Origin: Rhodosporidiobolus odoratus
Taxonomy: Eukaryota; Basidiomycota; Microbotryomycetes; Sporidiobolales; Sporidiobolaceae
Reading direction: 5' to 3'
Length of the DNA stretch: 64,000 bases
Assembly (NCBI GenBank): GCA_034387635.1
Contig: JAOANU010000003.1
Coordinates: forward strand, 1,240,001 to 1,304,000
A program made the translations under genes and the position numbers. The notes beneath the pieces are model-generated. The model was not told the origin of the DNA. It saw only the letters and a list, made by a program, of their open reading frames with translations, and did not search any database. Below, piece after piece: positions 22,137 to 32,721 of this stretch (the stretch's first letter is position 1; every line of letters starts with the position of its first letter).

Positions 22137-23277
22137 TAATCCATGATGCCGCCGTCTGTTATGAAAAAAGAAGAAGGCTGTCAGCTTAGAAAGGGACAAT
22201 GCAAAGCATGCCAACGACGCACCGTCGTCGCCTCCACCCCCACCTCCGAGGTTATCAAAGTCGTCTTCTTCTCCATTATCAAAGTACTCGGCCTCGTAGT
22301 CGTTGTCTCCCTCGTCGTCCTCGTCTTCCTCTTCCAGCATCTCTTCATCGTCGTTCTCTGCGTCCGAGTCTTCCTCGACCACTTGTTCCTGCGATAGGTT
22401 CATGAACAAGTCAGTCTGTGTCGCAAAGCATAGACCAGGAGCAGGTAGAATCGTGGAGAAGACTCACGTCGTCACCCTCGAGCAACCCACCGAGAGCAGC
22501 AGCGGCTCCCTTACGTGAACCTGTGCATGAGGAAGAAAGTCAGTCACAGGACGAGAGTCACGGTGACGGGATGAAAATCCCTGGGCGCGAGTTGGCATTG
22601 TGGAGCAGGCCAGCAACAGCCATCTCAGCAAAGGAAGACAACCTGGAAGCAAAACACCCACCTTTCCCGGCCGCCTTGCCCTTGGGCTTCTTCTCCAAGA
22701 CTGCTTCGAATACAGAGGGCGGCAGCAGGTCACGGTCCCATTGGCGCGAAGCATGAACCTGACGCAAAGCGATGGTGGCTGTTCCTGCTGTGGTGGTTTT
22801 CGGCTTGAACCGGTCGGAGTAGCGTTCAATGTCTGACGGCGTTCGAGTCAGCGCTGGTTCTTATGAGCATCAGACAGGGTAAGAGGGTACGTACCGGTGC
22901 TAGCCCGCGTTGGGGCTTCGATCCAGTAAGGAGAAAAGCGCATCTCGCTCATCATGCTGTTGTAGCGTTTGGCGATGGCAGCTTCCCGGGTGGTCGGGTA
23001 CTCTGTTTCGGGCATGTCCATTGGCTGTAGAACAGAGCGGCCCCGGATCAGGTCAGTGACACTGACAACTCGCTGATGCGCTCACCCATTCAAAAAGGCT
23101 TGAGTGCGGAGACGAAGACGGGAGGGAGCGTACCGGGTAGAGTACATCTGTGCCCTGTTTCGACTGTTCAATGATGTCGTTGTAGTTCAACTGTCCTATT
23201 GGAGGCTGGGGTCGACCTGAAGCTCCTCCTCCTCTGGCTCCTCCTCGACCTCCACCACGACCACCGCGTCCAGACAT
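22137..23277 (-). CDS. RPC31: RNA polymerase III subunit Rpc31 (RPC7 family)
   Basis: Subunit of the Pol III initiation subcomplex with Rpc82 and Rpc34. ATG at 23277 starts MSGRGGRGGGRGGARGGG, the glycine/arginine-rich start seen across Rpc31 proteins. It continues LNYNDIIEQSKQGTDVLYP, then after an intron PMDMPETEYPTTREAAIAKR and MSEMRFSPYWIEAP, then ERYSDRFKP and RDLLPPSVFEAVLEKKPKGK. The C-terminus is highly acidic (EEDSDAENDDEEMLEEEDED, NDYEAEYFDNGEEDDFDNLG) and ends GGIMD with the stop at 22137-22139. The last intron (about 22157-22223) falls just before the terminal exon. The family's acidic tail and final YxxxYFDNGE pattern make the call firm. It shares a 313-base divergent promoter (23278-23590) with the MATH-BTB gene. 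Confidence 0.92.
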
Positions 23278-23590
23278 GTCGAGCTTGTGAGTGAGGTAGT
23301 TGGAGGCGTATGCGGTGACTTGTGAGACCTATCGAGACCTGTACGGGGTGTTGTGAGTTTGTTGAGATCACTTTGAGGGCAAGAGAGGAAGAGAACTGTA
23401 GCTTGTAATTATTCTCGTTCATCCCTCGATTACCCGAGAATACGCTGTCAACCCAGACACTAGAGTAACAGAGCACAGGCACACACTGTCAGCTTTGTTC
23501 TGTCTCGCCGCACTACCCTCCGCTGCCACCTCGTCCGCCCCACTCGTCGTTCGCCCTACTTTCTCCCGACAACACACATTCGCGACTGCC
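23278..23590. promoter_or_regulatory. Shared divergent promoter, RPC31 and MATH-BTB gene
   Basis: A 313-base gap between two divergent start codons. It must hold both promoters and 5' untranslated regions. No specific motif is assigned. Confidence 0.6.
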
Positions 23591-26406
23591 ATGGCTGCCT
23601 CGATCACGTCTTCGAGGTCACCTGCAGTCCCAACCCTCGAATCTACCGACTCTCTCGAGACTAAATCGGTAACTTGCTTCCCCCCCACCTTGATCCCTTT
23701 CTTTCCCCCCTGCCTTCCTCTCGAACTGCCATCGTCCCAACTTCCCCTCTGTCCCCTCTGGCCAGTCGCGCTGATACACCAGGTACCCCTACACAGGTAC
23801 AACTCGAATGGAAAGTAGGCAACCTAAAGCAGCTGTTCGAGCAGACCAAGGGGGACGCGAAAAGCAAATGCGTAAAGGTCAGTATCAGCCCCGCTCATTC
23901 GCCGTCCCCGCTCACTCCAAGCTCACGCGTACTCTTCTCCAGTCTGCCCTCTTCGACAACTCGCGCTGGCAGGTCTTCCTCTACCCGGTAAGCTTTTTCT
24001 CGTCCCGGTCTTTCTACTTTTGATCCTCACCGCCCCGTCGTATACCTCCACAGAACTCGGGCCATGAGCAATACGTCTCGCTGTATCTGTCCTGTGAGCC
24101 TACTGCCATGGAGAGGGAGCGCGCCCTGGCAGAGCAGGCTGGCGGGATTGGCGGAACGAGCACCAGCGGAGATGAGGGAAAGGGCAAGGACAAGGAGCGT
24201 GTCCCTTGGCGCAGGGACGGCAAGTTCAAGTTTACGTTCGACGTGCGTTCTACCTTCTATTTCCGTAGTGTCCTGCAGCTTGCCTCATCTTTTATTTCTT
24301 CGCAGGTCCGTTCCCTTGACCGGCGGGTCACCTTCAAGCAGATGGAGGCGGACAATCACTCTTTCACCTGGCGAGAGCGCAACTGGGGGTATGCCTCCAT
24401 GATCTCCAGGCGCGAAGCTTACTATAACAACCCAAACACGAGGAATGCCGTGCGCTCTTCCAGGCTGCGCCTTCTACGCCTCGTTCCACCTGACCGCCTT
24501 CGTGCCCACAGGACGCGTTCCTCGTCGTGTGCACCATCACCTCTTCGCCCTCGCTCCCGACTGTTCCATCCTCGCCTCAGGTCCTCATCCCGAAGAACCT
24601 CGTGCATGCCTACGCCTCCCTCTTCGACGACCCCGCTTATGCAGATGTGCTCTTCCGCATTCGGCCCGAAAATGGAAGAAGGGACAGGAAAGGCAACGTC
24701 AAGGAGAAGCGGTTATACGCAGCCAGGAAAATCCTGGCTGGACGCAGTGAATACTTTGACACGAGTACAGCTCATTCTTTCTCTCTTCTTCCTTGATTGC
24801 GCGTCTCATACGTGCCTTGTCTGTCTTGCAGTGTTCAACTCTGGCTTCAGCGAAACCACAATCCCCCTCGCAACCCGTTCGCGCTCCCGCAACCGAGCTT
24901 CCACCCTCAGCGAGCTGGACGACGACGGCGACTTTTCGCTTGACGAATCAGACGAGTCGTCCGGCGGTGGTGACGAAGGATGGGACGAAGACGATGACTC
25001 GGCTGTCGACGAGAGCGAGTACGACGAGGAAGAGGGCGAGGAGCGCTTCGAAGACTTCTCTGCAGCCCCGGTCACAGTAGCTGTCGTTGCGGAAGAGGCG
25101 GACCCGGAACCGCCATCGTCGTTCGGCGAGCCCGTCTCCAGCAACCCTGCGCCCGCGCAAGCGCCGACGTCACCTGTAACCACACGCACTTCCCAGCTCG
25201 CGCCTTCCTCCGCTCCTCGTTCCCGAACCTCGTCAACCTCGCTCACCGATGATGAGCGTGACTCGTCGACCTCACCTAGTCTCTCTACGCAAGAAGAAGT
25301 CCCTGAAGAGTCTGAGGAGCCGCAGTACGAGCCCGAGCAGCAGACTACGCCTCCGTCTTCGCGCCGTACCAGCAAATTCGTCGACGCGCTCAGCGCTCCC
25401 CAGTCGCCGGCAAAGGCTTTCGCCCCTTCTGCGAACATTGCGCTAGCGCCTTTCCATGGCGGTAAGACCTTTGCGACGGTGCCTTCGGGTAACGGCGCCA
25501 CGAGGAGCCGCAGCAAGGGCGACGGTCGAGCCCGTTTCGAAGTCATCGTCACCGATGCTGCGTGAGCCCCATTGCTTTCCTTTCGCCTTCCGGTGTAGTC
25601 TCGCACTGACTATCTCGGATAAGACAGCTACTCTACCTTTCGATCTCTCCTCAACTACCTCTACACCGACTCGATCACCTTTGCCCCCCTCGCCTCAACC
25701 TACTACGTCGCCAAAGACCATGCCACTGCCGCCTCTCTCCCCTTCACCTACTCCACTCGGAGGGAATACCTTCTCGCGCACTCTCCGCAGCTCCTGCAGG
25801 GCAGCGGTAGCAGTGTCGGGGCGTGTTCGAGTAAGGCGATTTATAGGTTGGCGGACAAGATGGGGTTGACGGAACTCAAGGAGAGGGCGTATGAGCATGT
25901 GGTGCAGAGCTTGACGGCGCAGAATGTGAGCAACTCGTTTCCTTTCTTCACCTTGTCACTTTCTCCGCGTCGCTTTGTGATGTCGCCACAAGAATTGGGC
26001 TGATTGGCCTGGTTGCATCACGTCTTCAGATCGTCTACGAAGTCTTTGGCTCTTTCTCGCAGCGCTTTGACGAGATTCGGCGCGTCGAAGTCGCCTTCCT
26101 CCTGGAAAAATGGGTGCGTCCACCTCCTCCCTACCCTTTCCATACCATTCCGCCTCCTCCTGCTCACGCTGATGACCCTTATCCCGTTCACCCATACTGT
26201 CTATCGCGCGCGCGCAGAACGACGTCCGCTCCTCCCCTCAAATGCGCAAAGTCTTCGACCTCCTCCGCACTGGTCGATTCCCCGGCTTCGAGGACGTTTG
26301 GATTGAATTGGTTCAGTGCCTCGAGGTAGTGCCTACGCCGCCGCCTGTGGCGATTGCGGCCCAGGCTAGTGCAGCGGGGGAGAGGGAGGTCGAGGATGCG
26401 AGGTAG
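23591..26406 (+). CDS. MATH-BTB domain protein with acidic insert in the BTB fold
   Basis: Candidate substrate adaptor for a Cullin-3 ubiquitin ligase (SPOP/RDX-like arrangement). ATG at 23591 gives MAASITSSRSPAVP. The MATH domain spans several exons: VQLEWKVGNLKQLFEQTKGD, SALFDNSRWQVFLYPNSGHE, VSLYLSCEP, RRDGKFKFTFDVRSLDRRV and SFTWRERNWGYASMISR. The BTB part begins LFDDPAYADVLFRIRP and KILAGRSEYFDTMFNSGFSE, is then interrupted by about 220 residues of Asp/Glu- and Ser-rich sequence (about 24860-25500), and resumes RARFEVIVTDAAYSTFRSLL then NYLYTDSITFAPL. A BACK-like helical end follows (IYRLADKMGLTELKERAYEH, VAFLLEKWNDVRSSPQM). TAG lies at 26404-26406. The insert is unusual in length; partner proteins are not inferable. 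Confidence 0.88.
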
Positions 26407-26779
26407 AGGATATACTATGGGGAGAGGGCGTCGAGTGGGTCCATGGGCGGGGCGAGGGAGGGGGTTGTACTTGTTTGGTTGGTTGCTTTCTGGTCGTTTA
26501 GCTGTTGTCTTGCAGTTCATGTCTATTTGCTCACTGTCCGCTTGCGTACGACTGCACAGAGCGCTGAGGACGCAATTCTGCTGCTACTGTGACTGTTGCA
26601 ATTCGCTGACTTCACTTCGTTACGATCGGCGAAGAAGCGGAGCAAAACGAGGTAGACACTTCAGATTTTGGATTCGATTTCAAACTGCGGAACAATCGAA
26701 GAAGGTACAGACGGGCACTGATGGGAACAGACAACTGAGGCACGGAAGAGGTCACTGGAATTCATTATTCGGTCTGGGT
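26407..26779. other. Convergent intergenic region
   Basis: About 370 bases between the 3' ends of the MATH-BTB and alcohol dehydrogenase genes. It starts G-rich (26407-26465) and becomes more AT-rich. No exon or structured RNA gene was recognised. Confidence 0.5.
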
Positions 26780-28498
26780 TCAGCAGCACTTGAGGACGAT
26801 GCGACCCGAGATTTGACCGTTCTCCATGCGGTGGTAGACTGTGACAAGGGGACAAGCGTCAGCGCGACGAAGCACAGCGATGAGGAAAGGTCAGACTCGC
26901 CACTCTCGACATTGTCGATGGGTTCGACGACAATCTGCACCGGAGAGCTATGGATCAGCACTGCCGTCCCGGATGCAAAAGGGCGAAAAAAAGAGATGAA
27001 CGCACTTGCGGCTTGACCTTGCCCCTGACAGCGAAGTCGAGGGCCTCGATCGCATCCTGCCTGTTGCCGACGTACGAGCCAACGATACGAAGAGCCTTGA
27101 AGACCGTCCAGAAGACGTTCGCCTTGATATAGGTGCTGCAAAATTCGGGGGTGCGGGACGGTCAGCAAAAGATAGTCAAGGAAGAAAGGAGGGAAGGCAT
27201 ACTCGGGAGGAAGACCGACTGCTACGAGAGTACCGTGAGGCCTGATGTACTCGAGAGCCTCGTTGTAGGCGGCACCGCCTGCCGCGGCGATGATTGCGGC
27301 CTGCGGTACGAGAAAAGTCAGGACTGACCTTCTCATGCCAGGGGCGGAGCTGAAAGAAGGGACTCACATGCGGACCAAGTCCACCACAAACGCGCTTGAC
27401 TTCAGCGATCAACTCTCCCGGTCCGCTGTGAGCACGGAAGTCGATAAAGTCGTCGACGCCGTAGGTGGAGAGGAGCTTCTTCTTTTCCTCGCCGCTGTCG
27501 ATGCCGACTACGCGGAGACCGATCGCGGTAGCGTACTGGACGGCGAGTGAGCCAAGACCACCACCTGCGCCAGAGATGACGACGTAGTCACCAGCCTTGG
27601 TGTTGGATTGCCTGTCGGTAGGAAAGGTCAGTCATGGCTTAGGAGAAAAACAGAAAGGACAAGACTAACTTGATAGCTTTCCAGACGGTGACGCCTGCAG
27701 ATAAAGCGAGTCAAGTCAGCCATAACCATTGTACAAGCTGCAAAGATCGACGAACCGGCACAAAGGATGGGAGCTGCGATTGCGAGGTCGAGGCCATCGG
27801 GAATAGGCGTGAGGTGTCGAGCGTAGGAAACAGCGTACCTGCAGAGGAACGGTCAATACTGAACAGGTGGACTGAAAGGGAGGATTGTTGACGTACTGCT
27901 GGAACGACCCATCGACGGTGTAGCCGTGCATCTGAGCGAGCGTGCATGTTGCCTCTTGTCCCTCACTGCACAAACACGGTCAGCAGGAGATGAGAGCAAA
28001 GGGGGAAGGGAAAGGACGTACCGGCAGACATCACAGTTCAAGCAGCTGTCAGCAAGCCACTTGATTCCGACGGCATCGCCAACCTTGACGGTCGTGTTGG
28101 TGCCTTCAGCGATAGCGACCACATGACCAGCACCTTCGTGACCACCCTGCAACACGTCGCATCGGTCAAAAGAGTCTCAACGTGTGAGGAGCCAGGAGGA
28201 GACAGTAGGGAAGAAGAGAAACGCACGACAAGGGGAAGAGTCGGGGCCGCAGGCCAATCTCCCTTCCAAGCGTGTAGGTCGGTGTGGCTATCAATGACAT
28301 ACTTGCTCAGCATTCGCGCTTAGACTGAGACATAGAACGGGGAAAGACTGACCAGACACCGCTGTAAGCGATTTTCACCAAAACCTCTCCAGGCTTGAGG
28401 TCCTTTGGCTGAGTGACCTTGTGCTTCTTGTCGACGATGATGGGTCCATTCTGCTCCTTGAAGACGACGGCGGTGGCTTCCTGAGGGATTTGCGTCAT
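26780..28498 (-). CDS. ADH1: Zinc-dependent alcohol dehydrogenase (Adh1-type)
   Basis: Medium-chain, zinc-dependent alcohol dehydrogenase that interconverts ethanol and acetaldehyde with NAD. The start at 28498 gives MTQIPQEATAVVFKEQNGPI. The catalytic zinc site is visible in GVCHTDLHAWKGDWP and GGHEGAGHVVAI, and the structural zinc loop in CLNCDVCREGQEATC. The Rossmann nucleotide-binding segment reads VVISGAGGGLGSLAVQYA, and the C-terminal half contains VGLPP, RIVGSYVGNRQDAIEALDFA and MENGQISGRIVLKCC, with the stop TGA at 26780-26782. At least eight short introns interrupt it, including one between GVC and HTDLH. No mitochondrial presequence is evident, so a cytosolic enzyme is likely. Which yeast paralog it corresponds to cannot be decided. 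Confidence 0.93.
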
Positions 28499-29062
28499 AG
28501 TGGATGAGAACTGTAGAGGAAAGAAAAAGGGAGGAGAAAACCGTGAATCCGCAAGCTCGGAGGCGGCGAGGGGAAGCCCGTGACTTACTTCGAGCTAGTC
28601 AAGTGTGGTTGTGAATAGTGAGGGAAAGAGAAAAGCAGCAAGCGCTGGTGAGAAGACATGCGAAGGCGAGTGGAGACTACTTGCGCGGAGACTCGAGTCC
28701 CCACTTCACGGAACTCTCGGATGGTGGATCCTCGGAGGAGCCCGGTCTAGCGCAGGCTGGGTCTTGCGGAACACAAACCCTTCGACACGGTTCATTGGAT
28801 CTCTTCTGTCGGAGAGCGAGCGTGGGGACGAACGGTAGCACAAACAACGGAAGCGGATATTGGGAAGCGAGAGCACCGCCTCACTCCTCCGCAACTGCCT
28901 CTCGAGACGCCGTATGTATCGCCAGGGTGTACAGCCAATGCTGCAGAAAGGGGCCGTGTTGCAGCTGGTGTAGTGAGCTGCTTCCCAACTCGTCCTCCCG
29001 CCACACGACTTTCGTCCCAAACGTCCCTTGCAGTCTCGCGAAACCAACGGCGTAGGGTCGAT
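28499..29062. other. Upstream region of the alcohol dehydrogenase gene
   Basis: About 560 bases between the ADH start and the eS30 stop, both genes being on the minus strand. It should contain the ADH promoter. Open frames here (for example minus 28706-29047) lack any family signature and are Arg/Cys/Ser-rich, as expected for chance frames in GC-rich DNA. Confidence 0.5.
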
Positions 29063-29515
29063 TTAACCAGACTTTCCAGCCCTGTGTAACGGCAATGAGC
29101 GTGAGCGAAGCCCAGGCGCACATAGCACGGAGAGGAGGGGACGTACGGCTGCTTGTTGCGCTGAACTGAAGAGGAGGAACAGCCGATGTGCGAAGTGGGG
29201 GAGGGGGGCAAGGTCAGCATAAGTCGGCAAAGCTGAGACGAGCTGGGAGCATGTTGAAAGCGTACCCTTGCCGCCGGGCTGGACAGTGACCTGTGGCGGT
29301 TAAAAGGAGTTAGTACCGTCAAGACTGTCTACTGGCAGGTCGCCTCAAATGCGGAAGCGAAAGGCGCAACCTACGTTAACGAAGCGGGAGTTGTAAAGGT
29401 GGCGCTTCTTGGCACGGCCAGTGACCTTCTTCTTCTTCTCCTGGGGCTCGACCTTGGGGGTCTGCGACTTGACCTTACCGGCACGCGCGAGCGATCCGTG
29501 AACCTTTCCCCTGCT
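29063..29515 (-). CDS. RPS30: 40S ribosomal protein eS30 (Rps30), first codon on an upstream exon
   Basis: Structural protein of the small cytosolic ribosomal subunit. The main exon (about 29375-29515) reads [20 protein letters not shown] and [20 protein letters not shown], nearly diagnostic for eS30. Two further small exons give VTVQPGGK (about 29270-29292) and VQRNKQP (about 29143-29165). The last exon finishes AGKSG with TAA at 29063-29065; the phases join cleanly. The coding part shown starts at the GKVH exon because the initiator Met is not contiguous. The acceptor leaves one G before GGA-AAG, so the upstream exon must end in phase 2. An ATG at 29874-29876 split as AT|G by a roughly 350-nt intron would satisfy this. 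No ubiquitin-like fusion of the animal FAU type is seen. Confidence 0.9.
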
Positions 29516-30133
29516 CGCCGTTTCCCACAATAGCACGGAAGAGAGGCATAGCGTATCGATGGGAGGACAGGCGCGTCGAGAGGGAGTTGTCGAAATAGAG
29601 GGAGATGGTCAACTCGCGGATCTCGAGTATGGAAAGGGTACGCAGCTGCTGATCCAGCCAACGCCGCTATCCGCTGTCTCCATCGATATCACTGCTTCCG
29701 CCGCGTCGCCCCAACTGTCCCCTGCTGTTGCCGTATCCTGCTTGTCCCCCTCAGGCAAACCCGCCACAAGTGCCTCTCTTCCGCCAACTGCAGCATGCGC
29801 TTGTTTTGCTCGAATCGGTGGATGTCGTAGTATTCGCTAGGGAGTGTATGATAGTATAATCGAGCTAGACTGACATGTTGTCGGCGAGAGAGATCGAGCA
29901 AAAGAGAAGTCGAGCTCACTCAGTTCCTTCGCTCGCGACAAAATGTATTCACTATTTCTACTTCTCAGTTCGGGTATTGAACTGACAACGAGAGTCGATA
30001 GCAAGCCATTACAAGTGTGACGGCACCGCTCGCCCGCCCACCAAGAGTGGTATCGTTTTTCCTTGCTTTTTCCCTCCCTTCTGTCCGGTTCGCTTAGCAT
30101 CGTTCGTAGCGAGTGCGCAGTCGCATCACAATT
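29516..30133. other. Region upstream of eS30 (first intron and promoter likely)
   Basis: About 620 bases between the eS30 coding exon and the MCM-binding-protein stop. It probably holds a first intron, promoter and 5' untranslated region of the eS30 gene. A minus-strand stretch with protein-like composition (29590-29670 and 29690-29850) appears but has stops and no recognised family, so I do not call a gene. Confidence 0.4.
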
Positions 30134-32449
30134 TTACTTCTGCCCCTGCGCTACAACCGGCATCCTATCCTTTCTTCGGTCATCCAACGCTGCCGTTCGC
30201 ATCCAAGCATCTTTACTCATCGCGTCCTCGCCATACGACAGAGCCATCAGCCTGCGCGCGGACCGGTAACCAAGTCCAACATGAGCAAGGAGTGCTTAAA
30301 CAGAGATATGGAGAGGAGGAGGGAAGGCGCACCGTGCAACGGTCATCCGGAAAAGCAGATCGTCCTGCGACATGCCTTCTCCGCCCTGCGAGGCCTGTCG
30401 GCGCTCGACAAAGTCCGCCTGAATGATCTGCAGAAACCGTACAGGTCGTCAGAATTGGTTGAACAGCAGAGCAGAGGCACGGAGCGCACCTCTGACATTT
30501 GTTCGGGAATGCTGAACGGCGAATGCTTCATGGTCGCAAGGAAAGACCGGAATGCCTCCAGCTTCTCCTTGCTGGGCCGAATTGCAGAAGGAGAGAAGTC
30601 GGCGGTGGGCTTGACGTAGACGACACAGTCGGTCTGTTAAGAGAAGAAGCGAGAAACAGGTCAAGATGGTCAGTACTGTTCTAGAGGGAGGAGCGACTGG
30701 GAGACGCACTGGTACGATCGCCTTGCCCTCACTCATGAGAATGAAGGAAAGATCCGTGTCGAGCTCGAAGGAAGAGAAGGGGAACTCGTAGGCGAGTTTT
30801 TGCTGAGCGACAGTCGTGGCAAGATGGCGAAGGTTCCGAACCCCTGCAGTCGAGATACTTCATGACATTCTACATCAGCCAGACAGAAGACGCAGTACTC
30901 ACCGGTATCTTCTAGCTTGCCCTCCTTGATCATCCTCAGATCTACCAGCACGGCGGTCCCATTTGCCAACTGCAAGCTGCCACTTTCGAGGCTTTCATCT
31001 CGGCTTCGAGGTGCTAATCGAGTAGACTTGTCGTTGAGCGATGCGATAGACAAGTCGAGGCCAGCGAATTTAGGGACGATAGCAGAGATGGCAGAGGACA
31101 ATGAAGAGGAAAAGATGCCGGGGAAAGCGAGGTTCAGGGAGAGGCTGCCGAGGGCCATGCCAGTCACGTGACGGGTGTGACTGTATGTCGGATCGTGTCA
31201 GCATGCTACCTGCTGCCGAGGAAAAGGAGAAGGCTGGGCGTACATGCGCGTCAGCAGGCTTAGCAGCACCCATTGCGCCGCATCGACGTCTCCGCCAAGG
31301 GTGTTTGCGAGGTAAGCAACCAGCTCTTCCCGCAGACTCTCAGAGTCGGACGATGGAGAAGATAGAGCAGGCATGGAGGCGGGAAGAGCGAGAGTGACAT
31401 GCAAGGCGGGGACTGGAGAAGGCGCATCGGAAGAAGGCTGGGAGAGCTCGTCGAAGGCGGTGGACACGCTGAGAGCATTGCGTCAGTATGCTCACGACGA
31501 TATAAGGAAGATGCGGGACTCACGCAGTCTCGCCTAGTACACCGACAAAATCACAAACATCGGTCGTCTTGAGGTGCTCAGCAGCCTCTCCATAAACCTG
31601 CACCGGCAACCAGAATCAGCTCGGCGGTGCTAGCCCGAGGTGGCACTCCGCCTACCTTCGCAATCAAGCCAAAGTGGGGTTCGGACGGTAAGGGGTGCTT
31701 ATTCGCGAAACCAGCTGGAGCAGGTGGGGAAGAGGAGGATGAGGCGAGCGAAAGCCGGTCGATAGAAGCCTGAATATCTACGGGTATAGGCAACATCAGT
31801 ATCGGTGACATACAGTGGGCATGATGCGTGACGCACCTTGCACAGAAGCTTTGTCCAAATTCTGTACGGGAGGACGGGATGAGCATGTGAGAAGGAAAAG
31901 CGAGGAACCGCTCGACGCACCTCCTTCATCCAATCCGTCTCTCCCGGCACGCTCACGACGTAGAAGACCTGCCTCTCTCTCAATTTGCTGTAATCCTCAG
32001 GCTGAGCGTCCTGTGAGCGAGGGAGTATTAGCGATTCCGCACCGGAAGAAAAGAAGAAAAGCGCCTTGCCCCACTTGCCGACTCTTGCTCCTCGGCTCCA
32101 TACATGTATAGCCGTCCACCGTCTCCGACAGCGCGATACAACTCGCTCCCAAGACCAGTATCTTGCACCATCGCCCGGAACCTGACCAAAGTACCGGGAG
32201 CTGGGAGAGTTGAAGGTGTCGAAAGGGAGGTAACGCTGGGAAGCTGCGGGCACATTGAGCGATGAGAAAGCTCTATGCAGAGCTCTACGCGTAGCTGCTT
32301 ACCTGACTGAGGGTCGCGGCATCCTTGAAGAGGTCGGCAAAGGTCGAAGCGACGAACTCTTCCAGTCCATCAAGCGACGTGTGCTCGCTGTAGAGACGCT
32401 GAATAAGCTCAGCGGGGCTCTTGAGGGCCAAGTCGAGGTCTGCGAGCAT
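30134..32449 (-). CDS. MCM-binding protein (MCMBP/ETG1-like)
   Basis: Homolog of the nuclear protein that binds the MCM replicative helicase and helps remove or recycle it from chromatin. Start at 32449: MLADLDLALKSPAELIQRLY, then FVASTFADLFKDAATLSQ. Following exons include GTLVRFRAMVQDTGLGSELY, RERQVFYVVSVPGETDWMKE and GLIAKVYGEAAEHLKTTDVC then DFVGVLGETA. The ATPase-like region follows: PALHVTLALP, LVAYLANTLGGDVDAAQWVL and TGMALGSLSLNLAFPGIF. Then come ANGTAVLVDLRMIKEGKLED, FPFSSFELDTDLSFILMSEG, PFSIPEQMSEIIQADFVE and MSQDDLLFRMTVAR. The final exon reads LMALSYGEDAMSKDAWMRTA and ends with TAA at 30134-30136. The order and the C-terminal 'MSQDDL ... R.M..S.G' pattern are characteristic of MCMBP. 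About nine introns. Confidence 0.88.
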
Positions 32450-32721
32450 TGTGTTCGAGGGCGAGGATGGCGGACGGAACAAGGAGAGCGCTCTCTTTCG
32501 TGGAGCAACGCGAGCAAGTTGTGCTGGTCTTAGTGGCAAGAGGTGTAACTGCAACGAGCGGTAGTCTCAAAGGGATTGCGAAATAGGCTACAAGGAACGA
32601 CACGTCGAAAACTGAGAACACGAGAAGAAAGCGAGGGAAGACACGAAGAGTGCGCAAGAAGCAGTCGGCGCAGGGAGAAGGGAGCGAGGAGAGGGAGTAT
32701 GCAAGCCTCCGAAGCATCCAT

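Noticed and set aside
24806..25606. Minus-strand Ser-rich frame opposite the MATH-BTB insert
   Set aside because: It is the complement of Asp/Glu/Ser codons in the acidic insert and has no independent support.
29371..29661. Upstream minus-strand frame considered as an N-terminal fusion (FAU-like) of eS30
   Set aside because: It is in a different frame from [11 protein letters not shown] and shows no ubiquitin-like sequence.
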